Program-made: the position numbers and the translations under genes
In this document: in pieces, positions 36,367-45,639 of the stretch
Numbering within the stretch: position 1 is the first letter of the stretch
Layout: every line of letters begins with the position of its first letter
The notes under the pieces: generated by a model
Told to the model about the DNA's origin: nothing
The model's database searches: none
The model's input: only the letters and a program-made list of their open reading frames with translations
Origin: JAJNPS01 sp031378845
GTDB lineage: Bacteria; Pseudomonadota; Alphaproteobacteria; Rhodobacterales; Rhodobacteraceae
Reading direction: 5' to 3'
Length of the DNA stretch: 64,000 nucleotides
NCBI GenBank assembly: GCA_031378845.1
Contig: JANNES010000021.1
Location: 248,001-312,000 of the forward strand

Positions 36367-38046
36367 ATGACCCGCCACAACACCCGCGACATCTATCCGG
36401 CCACCGGCACCACGATCACCGCGAAATCCTGGCTGACCGAGGCCCCGATGCGGATGTTGATGAACAACCTGCATCCCGACGTAGCTGAAAACCCGCATGA
36501 GCTGGTCGTCTATGGCGGTATAGGTCGTGCCGCCCGGACATGGGAGGATTTTGACCGCATCGTGGCCGCACTGAAAGACCTCGAAGAGGACGAAACCCTG
36601 CTGGTCCAGTCTGGCAAGCCTGTCGGCATCTTTCGCACCCACAAGGACGCGCCCCGCGTGCTGATCGCCAATTCCAACCTCGTGCCGCATTGGGCGACCT
36701 GGGATCATTTCAATGAGCTCGATAAAAAGGGGCTGGCCATGTACGGCCAGATGACCGCTGGATCCTGGATTTACATTGGAACTCAAGGTATTGTACAAGG
36801 AACCTACGAGACTTTTGCCGAGGCCGGACGCCAGCATTACGGCGGCGATCTCACCGGGCGATGGATTCTGACGGGCGGTCTTGGGGGTATGGGCGGCGCG
36901 CAGCCCCTTGCCGCCGTGATGGCCGGCGCGTGCTGCCTCGCCGTCGAATGCGACGAGACCCGGATCGATTTTCGCATTCGCACGCGATATGTGGACGCCA
37001 AGGCGCGTACGCTGAACGAGGCGCTGGCGATGATCGCCGACTGGACCGCCAAGGGACAGGCGAAATCCGTCGGCCTTCTGGGCAATGCCGCCGACATCTT
37101 CCCCGAGCTTTACGCCCGGATGAAGGCCGGTGGCCCCCGCCCCGATATCGTCACCGACCAGACCTCCGCCCATGATCCTCTCAACGGCTATCTGCCGCAG
37201 GGCTGGACGGTGGAACAAGCGAAAGCCGCCCGCGAAACCGACCCGAAATCCGTCGAACGCGCCGCCCGCGCCAGCATGCGCACCCATGTCGCCGCGATGG
37301 TCGATTTCTGGAACGCAGGCGTCCCCACCCTCGACTACGGCAACAACATCCGCCAGGTTGCCAAGGACGAAGGACTTGAGAACGCCTTCGCCTTCCCCGG
37401 CTTCGTGCCCGCCTACATCCGCCCCCTCTTTTGTCGGGGGATCGGTCCGTTCCGGTGGTGCGCCCTGTCTGGCGACCCCGAAGACATCTACAAGACCGAC
37501 GCCGCCATGAAAAAGCTGTTCCCCGACAACGCCCACCTGCATAACTGGCTCGACATGGCGCGCGCGCGTATCGCGTTTCAGGGCCTGCCGGCCAGGATCG
37601 CTTGGATTGGCCTCGGCGACCGCCACCGCGCGGGCCTGATGTTCAACGACATGGTGGCCTCGGGCGAACTCCAGGCCCCCATCGTCATTGGCCGCGACCA
37701 CCTCGACTCGGGCTCCGTCGCCAGTCCCAACCGCGAAACCGAAGCCATGAAGGATGGCTCGGATGCGGTGTCCGACTGGCCCCTGCTCAACGCCCTTTTG
37801 AACACCGCATCGGGTGCCACCTGGGTCAGCCTTCACCATGGCGGTGGCGTCGGCATGGGCTTTAGCCAGCATTCCGGCATGGTCATCGTTGCCGACGGCA
37901 CACCTGACGCGGCGCGGCGGCTGACCAATGTGCTGTGGAATGACCCGGCGACCGGCGTCATGCGACATGCCGATGCAGGCTACGACATCGCACGCGACTG
38001 CGCCACCGAACATGGGCTTGACCTGCCCGGGATCATGCCGCGCTGA
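36367..38046 (+). CDS. hutU: urocanate hydratase
   Basis: 559 residues from ATG at 36367. Contains the urocanase NAD-binding GGLGGMGGAQPLA, FRWCALSGDPEDIY and the conserved LHHGGGVGMGFSQHSGMV. It hydrates urocanate to imidazolone-propionate with tightly bound NAD+. Last gene of hutI-hutH-hutU, seven bases after hutH; a GC-rich hairpin follows at 38080. Confidence 0.96.
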   Translation: MTRHNTRDIYPATGTTITAKSWLTEAPMRMLMNNLHPDVAENPHELVVYGGIGRAARTWEDFDRIVAALKDLEEDETLLVQSGKPVGIFRTHKDAPRVLIANSNLVPHWATWDHFNELDKKGLAMYGQMTAGSWIYIGTQGIVQGTYETFAEAGRQHYGGDLTGRWILTGGLGGMGGAQPLAAVMAGACCLAVECDETRIDFRIRTRYVDAKARTLNEALAMIADWTAKGQAKSVGLLGNAADIFPELYARMKAGGPRPDIVTDQTSAHDPLNGYLPQGWTVEQAKAARETDPKSVERAARASMRTHVAAMVDFWNAGVPTLDYGNNIRQVAKDEGLENAFAFPGFVPAYIRPLFCRGIGPFRWCALSGDPEDIYKTDAAMKKLFPDNAHLHNWLDMARARIAFQGLPARIAWIGLGDRHRAGLMFNDMVASGELQAPIVIGRDHLDSGSVASPNRETEAMKDGSDAVSDWPLLNALLNTASGATWVSLHHGGGVGMGFSQHSGMVIVADGTPDAARRLTNVLWNDPATGVMRHADAGYDIARDCATEHGLDLPGIMPR

Positions 38047-38079
38047 TCTCTTTCATCTTTGGTCCAATATCCCGGGGGT

Positions 38080-38097
38080 CCGGGGGCTGGCCCCCGG
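38080..38097. terminator. GC-rich hairpin between convergent hutU and PHP genes
   Basis: CCGGGGGC TG GCCCCCGG forms a perfect 8-base-pair stem in the 51-base gap between convergent genes, preceded by a C/G run (CCCGGGGGT). Together with the upstream TTTCATCTTTGGTCCAATAT it resembles a dispersed intergenic element seen in roseobacter genomes. Probable bidirectional terminator. Confidence 0.55.
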
Positions 38098-39021
38098 CTA
38101 CCGCCAGATCGGATTGGACCAGGCCCGTTTGCCCGCAGCGTCGATGACCGCCACCCGCAACCACGGGCTGTCATTCAGCCGTGCCAACGGCACGTCGGCG
38201 CGCGTCATGGACTGCCCATGCACGCCCTTGGCACCAGTGCCCGCCCCCATCGCGATGACAGTGGACACGGCCGAGCATTCCACGACCACATGGTCGCGTT
38301 CCAGCCGAACATCGCGCAGTTCCGGCCCTTGACTGGAATAGTAGTCCCCCCGCTTCAGTGCGGCCAGCAACGCCTCGGGCACGTTTTCTGCGGCCTTGAC
38401 CATCACCCAACCGCCAAAATGATCCGGCTCAGAGAAATGCGCATCATCGGTCGCGATCAGGCTCACCCGACGCCCCTCGGTCAGCAATAGATCGGCGATG
38501 GCAAAACCATCCGGTCGGTCGCAGCCGGTCGCACAGCCATGGTTGTAGACCTCTACCGCATGGGCCACCGAGATGCTGCGCGCATCCGCCAGCGTCAGGC
38601 CCGACCATTGCGGATGCGCGATGGCGACGAAAGCCCCCGCAGCAACTGCACGCGTGGCGATGTCGGGGCCGGACTCCTGACCTGGATGCACATGAAAATC
38701 CGGGCTATTTGCGGGTGCGAAGTCAGGCGGCAGGCCGACGGCCAGAATGTGCCACAACTCGCCATTGGCCATCGCCCCGGAATGCAGCTCCGCCCCGAGG
38801 ATTGTCGTGAACCCCGCGCTGCGCATCGGCACGGTGTCGACGATCGGGTAACCGTAGCTCCCGATGAAATGATCGGTCAGTGCCAGAAAATCATAGCCTT
38901 CTGCGCGATACCTGCGGCACACCTCTTCGGGCGCAAGCACCCCGTCCGAGCGGGTCGAATGGGTATGAAGGTTGCCACGCCAGAAACGACCGGGCGCAGT
39001 AAAAGCAGTGGGACGGGTCAT
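38098..39021 (-). CDS. PHP-domain phosphoesterase (CehA/McbA-like)
   Basis: 307 residues. The N-terminal PHP metal site is clear: GNLHTHSTRSDGVLAPEE, YDFLALTDHF, later AIAHPQWSG and SLIATDDAHF. The family hydrolyses phosphoesters or carbamates on small molecules. No signal peptide. It stands alone between hutU (convergent) and an SDR gene on the same strand 70 bases away. Substrate unknown. Confidence 0.83.
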   Translation of the reverse strand: MTRPTAFTAPGRFWRGNLHTHSTRSDGVLAPEEVCRRYRAEGYDFLALTDHFIGSYGYPIVDTVPMRSAGFTTILGAELHSGAMANGELWHILAVGLPPDFAPANSPDFHVHPGQESGPDIATRAVAAGAFVAIAHPQWSGLTLADARSISVAHAVEVYNHGCATGCDRPDGFAIADLLLTEGRRVSLIATDDAHFSEPDHFGGWVMVKAAENVPEALLAALKRGDYYSSQGPELRDVRLERDHVVVECSAVSTVIAMGAGTGAKGVHGQSMTRADVPLARLNDSPWLRVAVIDAAGKRAWSNPIWR

Positions 39022-39091
39022 CGGTCACTCCGGCGATTGGGTCTGCCATTCATTCTATCGACACCCCGGCGACAGTCCAGCGAGGGTGGCT

Positions 39092-39826
39092 CTATCCTCG
39101 CCCGATATAGGGCATGTCACGTGCCATGATCGTGACGAAAGGCACATTGACCTCCAAGGGCAGGCTGGCCAGATGGACAACGGTTGCCGCGACATGGGCG
39201 ACATCCATCACCGGCTCAACCCGGACCTGACCATCCGCCTGTGCCACGCCCGACGGAAACCGGGCCGCCATCTGTGTCAGCGCGTTGCCGATGTCGACTT
39301 GGCCACAAGCAATGTTGAAGGCGCGCCCGTCCAGTCCCAGCGTGCGCGTCAAGCCTGTCACCGCGTGTTTCGACATCGTGTAGGGGACCGAACCCGGTCG
39401 CGGCACATGTGCCGAAATGGAGCCGTTGTTGATGATGCGACCGCCTTGCGGTACTTGCCTGCGCATCTGGCCGAACGCCGCGCGTGCCACCAAAAACATG
39501 CCGGTAATATTGGTGGCACTCAGCTGCAGCCAGTCGTCCACCGCGACCTCGTCTATGGTGGCTGCCGGCAGCGACATGCCGGCATTGTTAAACACGAGAT
39601 CGACGCGGCCCCAACGCGCAACGATTGCGCCAAAGGCTGCCTCTACTGCTGCGGGGTCCGTCACATCGGCCGGGATCACGAGCGCGCCAGGGTTCTCGCC
39701 GGCAGCCTCCTTCAGGGCCGCGACGCGCCGTCCGATCAGCGCCACGTGCCAGCCCGCCCCCAGCAACGCCTGAGCCGTCGCGCGTCCAATGCCGCTGCCC
39801 GCGCCCGTGATCACAGCTACTTTCAT
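39092..39826 (-). CDS. short-chain dehydrogenase/reductase
   Basis: 244 residues with the classical SDR pattern: VITGAGSGIGRATAQALL, LVFNNAGMSLPA, the Ser in INNGSISAHVPRP and YTMSKHAVTGL as the Tyr-x3-Lys. It is NAD(P)-dependent with unknown substrate. It is the last backbone gene before the gene-poor, decayed segment that begins at about 39830. Confidence 0.88.
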   Translation of the reverse strand: MKVAVITGAGSGIGRATAQALLGAGWHVALIGRRVAALKEAAGENPGALVIPADVTDPAAVEAAFGAIVARWGRVDLVFNNAGMSLPAATIDEVAVDDWLQLSATNITGMFLVARAAFGQMRRQVPQGGRIINNGSISAHVPRPGSVPYTMSKHAVTGLTRTLGLDGRAFNIACGQVDIGNALTQMAARFPSGVAQADGQVRVEPVMDVAHVAATVVHLASLPLEVNVPFVTIMARDMPYIGRG

Positions 39827-40437
39827 CTTGATGCCTCGATTCGGTGGACGCAGGACGGGTTGGGTTTCAAGAAAGCCATCACATCTTTCGCAACAGGCAT
39901 CCGTGATGCGCCATTACTATCCGGCTTTTCCTGTCTGTGGCAGGCGTTTCTTTTGTTGTGCGGCTGCGGCCAGCATCGCTCCGTTCCGACATCCGAGGGC
40001 GATCAGACGTCGTTGGCACCCATCCAGCCAAGTCCCGGCGCCATCCACTTGCCTCGTGCGAGACAGGTTCTTGTCTGCCCTGCAAAATCAAGTCACGCTG
40101 CAGCCATGGCGACGGTCGCCTCAAGACGCAGATGCGAAAGGGATCGGTTTGTTTCTCAATTGGATTGTTCAACGAAATGAGGGGCATAAAGTCGTTTCAG
40201 CGCTACCGACCGAACAGATGGTCTGCGTCGAGATTTCGGGTGGCTACTGACTTCGGACGCACAAATGGGCGAGCGGCGAGATTTTCGATCATCCGGATCA
40301 TGACATTTGCGCTGGCGCGTCTTGCGACAACAGGGGTGAGGTCAGGGCGTTCGACATGATCACAGCACCTCGACTGAATAGCCCATAGATTTGTACACGC
40401 CTTGCTTGGTAATTTTGGAAGCAAGGAAAGATACAAG
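39827..40437. other. gene-poor stretch at the island's left side
   Basis: About 610 bases where I find no recognisable intact gene. Several short open frames exist on both strands but none has a start with a ribosome site or a family motif. Given the transposase relic that follows, this is probably decayed accessory DNA. Confidence 0.5.
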
Positions 40438-40791
40438 ATGGGTAAGCAAGATCGCTTTACGGACGAGTTCAAGCGCGATCCGGTCGCCCAAGTTGTTGAT
40501 CGGGGTTACCGGGTGCGCGAAGTAGCCGAGCGTTTGGGGATCAGCACAAAGTCGATCTATACATGGCAGAATCTGTTTTCGCGCCCCGAAAAGATGCTTC
40601 TGCCGCGCAATGCCCAAGCCGTTAAGATCCGCCGCACAATGCGCGACTTGGTGCGGCTGAGGGACGCGCGGGACGTCCTGCAAAAGGGCCTGGAGATGGA
40701 CGCCTGCAGGTCGAAATTTCTGGCAGGCGCATACTGTGCCGGGGTCCCCCTGTCGCGGTCTGCAGGCAAACCGCTGCCGCAATGCGGGTGA
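40438..40791 (+). pseudogene. IS3-family transposase OrfA relic
   Basis: The first 55 or so codons (MGKQDRFTDEFKRDPVAQVV, then YRVREVAERLGISTKSIYTW) are a typical IS3-family OrfA helix-turn-helix. The leucine-zipper part that should follow is eroded (RNAQAVKIRRTMRDLVRLRDARDVLQKG), and no OrfB with a DDE motif is present downstream. I found no clear terminal inverted repeats. A dead insertion-sequence fragment. Confidence 0.75.
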
Positions 40792-41392
40792 GACAGGCTT
40801 TCGGTCTTTGCCCGGCAGGCATTACGCAGCGATGGCACGCGAGGGGGCTGCACACCGGCTGGAGTTTGCGCAAAGGGCAATGTGGCGGATGCGGGCCTCG
40901 CATCCGAGCGGCTTTTTTGCATCAATGCGTGAGCCGATGCGGAACCTGCTTGGATCGCGCCACGGGCGTCATTGGGTCAAGGCCACTGCCGAGGGCCGTC
41001 TTGGAGAGCTTCTGCAACCTGCGCAAACGTGCGTGGATCCGGCGAATGAAATGCAAAATCCGGCAACAAGACCGGTGCGAGGTGTTCGCCTTGCGGCGAC
41101 CGCGTCCAATCGCCTGCGGCCAACGGACGACATCGCGTTCCTCTGCAACCCGCAGCACAAACCGGTCCGGAACAGATTGCCGTCACTGATCGCCTTCAAG
41201 CAGAAGCAGAAACTCAAACTGCTAGCCGACTGGGAAAAAGCAAAGTCGATCCGAGGGTTGTTATTCGTCTGTCGGATGCAGGGAGGCAGCGTGCCGCGTT
41301 ACAGGCCAATGCGCCATCTCAGGATCAAAAAGACCCTTTGCTGGCCGGTTGCACCGGCTCTGGCGAAGTGCTACTTGCGCGACGCATGCGCT
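40792..41392. other. gene-poor stretch after the IS3 relic
   Basis: About 600 bases with open frames on several strands but no motif I recognise and no convincing start. One frame (40736-41440) stays open for 234 codons, yet its translation lacks the composition of a folded protein. Likely remnant DNA between the transposase fragment and the tRNA area. Confidence 0.45.
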
Positions 41393-41455
41393 TATCGCTG
41401 CGTTGGTAGAGCAGCGGTTTTGCAAGCCGCCGGGGTCTGATCGGGTAACGCCTTG
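41393..41455 (+). pseudogene. tRNA-like relic (Ala-like anticodon TGC)
   Basis: A D-arm-like GCTGCGTTGGTAGAGCAGC is followed by an anticodon arm GCGGT-TTTGCAA-GCCGC with anticodon TGC, then GGGGTC. The T-arm and acceptor stem do not pair, so it should not be functional. It lies about 60 bases upstream of the intact tRNA-Thr and may be a decayed copy from an integration event. Confidence 0.4.
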
Positions 41456-41512
41456 ACGGCAAACACGAAGTGCAGTTGCGGCGGACGACAAAGACGGGAT
41501 TTTAGACGGTAT

Positions 41513-41588
41513 GCCGGTTTAGCTCAGTTGGTAGAGCGCGTGATTTGTAATCACGATGTCGCGGGTTCAAATCCTGCAACCGGCACCA
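41513..41588 (+). tRNA. tRNA-Thr (anticodon TGT), CCA encoded
   Basis: A complete cloverleaf: acceptor GCCGGTT pairs with AACCGGC over seven bases, D-stem GCTC/GAGC with AGTTGGTA, anticodon stem CGTGA/TCACG with loop TTTGTAA (anticodon TGT), and T-arm GCGGG-TTCAAAT-CCTGC with one G-T pair. CCA is encoded at 41586-41588. It marks the left side of the metal-resistance island and is a plausible integration site. Confidence 0.97.
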
Positions 41589-41626
41589 TCCGCCCCCCCG
41601 ATTCACGCAGATCGGAAGGCGTGGCC

Positions 41627-42349
41627 CTAGCGCGCGCGGCCCATGGAAATCTCGACGATGCGGTCAACGACGCGGGCGGGGTCCTTCCACGTCATCACCA
41701 GCCTGCTCTGGTCAATCTCATGCTTCGCCACAACGTCATCGTCATCAAGCCGCGACTTCACAGCCTTCCACAGCAATTCAATCGGGTTGTTGGAGAAGTA
41801 TTTGCCACTGGGCGCGGCTGCCAGACGGTCCTGAACGTCGATCAGGTCAAGGCTGGACGGGAGGAGGTCCAGCTTGTGCGTTCCGCTCACATCAGACACG
41901 TTCTTCTGGAGCGCGGCGTCAAAGTTGAACTGCCTGTTGTCAGGCTCAAGCGCGTCCTTGAACAGGCGGGCAAGGGTGCGCCCGCTTTCGTTCAGGGTCC
42001 GCCACTTGTCCTCCCCGATCAACATCGTGGTCGCATTGGTCTGCGGGTCAAGGTCGATGACAAGGACCTTCTTGCCGAACTCCGCGGACAGGGTTTCGGC
42101 GACCGCGACTGTGGTGGTCGTCTTTCCAACCCCGCCCTTGAGGTTGATCGTCGAGAACACGTGAGCCATCCGAACCTTCGTCTTTCGCAGCCATGATCGC
42201 ACCTGTGATCGGCGGAACACTGGGCCCGATGCGAGCACGGCTATGGGCTTGGGGAAGTTGGCAATCGGTACCCGCCAGTTGGTAACCACCGGTTTGGAGG
42301 CACCGGCCATTTCGGCTATCTCGTGGATGCCGCCACGCTCATCATCCAC
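41627..42349 (-). pseudogene. parA: truncated ParA-family ATPase with N-terminal HTH
   Basis: 240 codons. An AlpA-like DNA-binding segment (IHEIAEMAGASKPVVTNW, FRRSQVRSWLRK) is fused to a ParA/MinD-type ATPase: Walker A INLKGGVGKTTTTVAVAE and VLVIDLDPQTNATTML. After SRLDD the expected Walker B (hydrophobics then DCPPN) and the whole C-terminal half are missing; 37 unrelated residues follow. It is probably a partition protein from an integrated plasmid-like element, cut by a deletion. The start shown is GTG; the true start is uncertain. Confidence 0.75.
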
Positions 42350-42492
42350 CCGGTTGATTCCCTGTGAACGCTATACGCGGATGTTCAGTACAGCGTTCAC
42401 GGTCCGGCTTTCAGCAGGCCGCTTTGAACTAGAGCGCCGAGCGTCCTGAATTGTCGCAAGCAGGGCCGCATGAACATCGCCCACCGGCTGCG

Positions 42493-45400
42493 CTACTCTG
42501 CGGCGAGGCCTGACAGCTCGGCACCTGCCCGGCTCAACCCCCACCCCTTGACCAGCGCATAGACTGCCGGAATCACGATCAGCGTCAGCAGCGTCGATGA
42601 CACCATGCCGCCGATCATCGGCACCGCGATGCGGCTCATGATTTCCGACCCCGTTCCATGCGCCCACAGGATCGGCATCAAACCGACCATGATCGCCACC
42701 ACGGTCATCATCTTGGGGCGCACGCGGTCCACCGCGCCGACCATGATCGCGGCGTTCAGGTCGGTGCGGGTAAAGGCGCGACCGGCGCGGATCGCACTTT
42801 GTCGGCCCTCGGTCAGGGCCTGATCGAGATAGATCAGCATGATCACCCCGGTTTCAGCCGCCACCCCGGCAAGCGCGATGAACCCGACAGCCACCGCAAC
42901 CGACATGTTGAACCCCATGAACCACATCAGCCAGATGCCGCCCACCAACGCAAAGGGCAGCGACAGCATCACGATCAGGGTTTCGGTCAGGCGGCGAAAG
43001 TTGAGGAACAACAGCAGGAAGATCAGCGCCAGTGTCAGCGGCACCACGATGGCCAGCCGCGCCTTGGCGCGCTCCAGATATTCGAACTGGCCGCTCCACC
43101 CCAGTGAATAGCCCTGCGGCAGCGCCACCGATGCCGCCACCGCCGCCTGCGCCTCGGCGACATAGCCGCCCAGATCGCGCCCCGCGATATCGACAAAGAT
43201 ATAAACCGCAAGCTGCCCGTTTTCGGTGCGGATCGAGGTGGCACCCCGCGTGCGTTCAATCTTTGCCACATCGCCCAAGGGCACGGTGCCGCCGCCGGGC
43301 AGTGCCACCTGCACCTCGCGGGCGATGGCGTCGGGGTCGGATCGCAGCGCCGCCGGATAGCGGATCGCCACGTTATAGCGTTCGCGACCCTCGACCGTCT
43401 GGGTAATCGCCTCGGCCCCAAGCGCCATGGCGATCACTTCCTGCACATCACCGACCGACAGGCCGTAGCGGCCAAGCGCGGTACGGTCGGGCGTGATGTC
43501 CAGATAATACCCGCCGATCACCCGTTCGGCATAGGCACTGCTGGTGCCGGGAACGGTGCGCAGCACGGCCTCGACCTCACGCGCGACCTGTTCCATTTCA
43601 GCCAGATCGGAGCCAAAGACCTTGACCCCCACCGGCGTGCGGATGCCGGTGGACAGCATGTCGATCCGCGCCCGGATCGGCATCGTCCAGGCGTTCGACA
43701 CACCGGGAAACTGCAAGGCCGCGTCCATTTCCTGGCGCAGGCTTTCGGTGGTGACACCGGGGCGCCACTCCTCTTCGGGGCGCAACTGGATGATAGTCTC
43801 GAACATCTCGGTTGGTGCAGGGTCGGTGGCGGTCAGCGCGCGACCCGCCTTGCCAAAGACGCTTGCGACCTCGGGGAACGACCGGATGATGCGGTCCTGG
43901 GTCTGCATCAGTTCCGCCGCCTTGGTGACCGACAGGCCCGGCAGGGTCGTCGGCATGTACATCAGCGTGCCCTCGTTCAGCGTCGGCATGAACTCTGACC
44001 CCAGTTGCCGCGCAGGCCAGACAGTGACGACAAGGGCCGCCAGCGCTATGAGGATGGTCAGGCTTTTCGCCTTCAGCACCCCCCGGATGACGGGTCGGTA
44101 CACCGCGATCAGGGCGCGGTTCACCGGGTTCTTGTGTTCCGGAATGATCCGGCCCCGCACGAACACCACCATCAGCGCAGGTACCAGCGTCACCGACAGG
44201 AACGCGGCTGCGGCCATGGCAAAGGTCTTGGTATAGGCCAAGGGGCCGAACATCCGCCCCTCTTGTCCCTCCAGCGTGAAGATCGGCAGGAACGACACGG
44301 TGATGATCAAGAGGCTGAAAAACAGCGCGGGGCCAACTTCGGACGCCGCCTCGATCAGGACTTCGAGACGGGGTTTGTCGGGGGCGGCGCGTTCCAGATG
44401 TTTGTGCGCGTTCTCGATCATCACGATGGCCGCGTCGATCATCGCCCCGATGGCGATGGCGATGCCGCCAAGGCTCATGATATTGGCGCCGATGCCAAGA
44501 TATTTCATCGCCGTAAAGGCCATGAGGAGCCCGACCGGCAGCATGATGATGGCTACCATCGCCGACCGGACATGCAACAGGAACAGGATCGTCACCCCAG
44601 CCACGACAAGGCTTTCCTCCAGCAGCGTGGTTTTCAGCGTCTCGATGGCCGACAGGATCAGGTTGGAGCGGTCATAGACCGGCACGATTTCCACCCCCTC
44701 GGGCAGGCTGGCTGCGATGGTATCCAGTTCCGTCTTGGCGTTTTCGATCACGTCCAGCGCATTGGCCCCGACGCGCTGCAACACGATGCCGCTGGCGACC
44801 TCGCCCTCGCCGTTCAACTCGGCGATGCCCCGGCGTTCATCGGGAAGGATTTCCACCCGCGCCACATCGCGCAACAGCAACGGCACGCCGCCCACACTGC
44901 GCAGGGCGATGCCTTCGATGTCCGCAATGCCGCCCAGATAGCCGCGCCCGCGCACCATGAACTCGAACTCGGACAGTTCCACCGTGCGGCCCCCGGTATC
45001 CATGTTGCTGGCGGCCACCGCCGCGCCGATCTCGGTCAGCGAAATGCCTTGCGCGCGCATCCGCACCGGATCGACGGTGATCGAGTACTGCTTGACGAAA
45101 CCGCCGACGCTGGCCACCTCGGACACGCCATCGGCGCGGCTGGCGGCGTAGCGCACCACCCAATCCTGCAAGGACCGCAGTTCGGCCAGCGACAGGTTGT
45201 CCCCGGTGATCGCGTATTGATAGACCCAACCCACCCCGGTCGCGTCCGGCCCCAGCGCAGGCGTGACGCCGTCGGGCAGCCGTGCCGAGGCAGCGTTCAG
45301 GTATTCCAGAACGCGCGACCGCGCCCAGTAGGGGTCAACGCCGTCCTCGAAGATGATGTAGACAAAGGATATGCCAAAGAACGAGAACCCCCGCACCACG

Positions 45401-45639
45401 CGCGAGCGTGGCACCGTCAGCATGGCCGAGGTCAGCGGATAGGTAACCTGATCCTCGACCACCTGCGGCGCCTGCCCCGGATAGTCGGTCAGCACGATGA
45501 CCTGTACGTCCGACAGATCGGGGATGGCATCAATCGGCAGCGTGCGCAGTGACCACAGACCGGCCCCGATGGTCAGGGCGGTGGCAAAGAACACCAGCAC
45601 CAGATTGCGGGCCGACCACGCGATGACTTGCGCGATCAT
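42493..45639 (-). CDS. cusA: heavy-metal efflux RND transporter, Cu/Ag type
   Basis: 1048 residues, full HME-RND length. Starts MIAQVIAWSARNLVLVFF; SIGNATURE regions include TVPRSRVVRGFSFFGISFVY and GGIAIAIGAMIDAAIVMIEN. Methionines of the Cu/Ag relay are present in TLMYMPTTLPG, APTEMFETI and NAWTMPIRARIDMLSTGIRT, favouring monovalent copper or silver over zinc/cobalt. It pumps metal from periplasm or cytoplasm across the outer membrane with CusB and an outer-membrane channel. It overlaps cusB by four bases (ATGA). No CusC-type channel gene is in the window. Confidence 0.93.
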   Translation of the reverse strand: MIAQVIAWSARNLVLVFFATALTIGAGLWSLRTLPIDAIPDLSDVQVIVLTDYPGQAPQVVEDQVTYPLTSAMLTVPRSRVVRGFSFFGISFVYIIFEDGVDPYWARSRVLEYLNAASARLPDGVTPALGPDATGVGWVYQYAITGDNLSLAELRSLQDWVVRYAASRADGVSEVASVGGFVKQYSITVDPVRMRAQGISLTEIGAAVAASNMDTGGRTVELSEFEFMVRGRGYLGGIADIEGIALRSVGGVPLLLRDVARVEILPDERRGIAELNGEGEVASGIVLQRVGANALDVIENAKTELDTIAASLPEGVEIVPVYDRSNLILSAIETLKTTLLEESLVVAGVTILFLLHVRSAMVAIIMLPVGLLMAFTAMKYLGIGANIMSLGGIAIAIGAMIDAAIVMIENAHKHLERAAPDKPRLEVLIEAASEVGPALFFSLLIITVSFLPIFTLEGQEGRMFGPLAYTKTFAMAAAAFLSVTLVPALMVVFVRGRIIPEHKNPVNRALIAVYRPVIRGVLKAKSLTILIALAALVVTVWPARQLGSEFMPTLNEGTLMYMPTTLPGLSVTKAAELMQTQDRIIRSFPEVASVFGKAGRALTATDPAPTEMFETIIQLRPEEEWRPGVTTESLRQEMDAALQFPGVSNAWTMPIRARIDMLSTGIRTPVGVKVFGSDLAEMEQVAREVEAVLRTVPGTSSAYAERVIGGYYLDITPDRTALGRYGLSVGDVQEVIAMALGAEAITQTVEGRERYNVAIRYPAALRSDPDAIAREVQVALPGGGTVPLGDVAKIERTRGATSIRTENGQLAVYIFVDIAGRDLGGYVAEAQAAVAASVALPQGYSLGWSGQFEYLERAKARLAIVVPLTLALIFLLLFLNFRRLTETLIVMLSLPFALVGGIWLMWFMGFNMSVAVAVGFIALAGVAAETGVIMLIYLDQALTEGRQSAIRAGRAFTRTDLNAAIMVGAVDRVRPKMMTVVAIMVGLMPILWAHGTGSEIMSRIAVPMIGGMVSSTLLTLIVIPAVYALVKGWGLSRAGAELSGLAAE

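Noticed and set aside
36223..38013. A 596-codon open frame on the minus strand opposite hutU
   Set aside because: It is the antisense shadow of a clearly conserved urocanate hydratase; high GC content keeps antisense frames open.
40736..41440. A 234-codon open frame after the IS3 relic as a real gene
   Set aside because: No ribosome site, no motif, and composition unlike the surrounding genes; it runs into the tRNA-like relic.
44005..45552. A 515-codon plus-strand frame opposite cusA
   Set aside because: Its translation is His/Gln/Asp-rich low-complexity sequence typical of an antisense reading of an RND gene.
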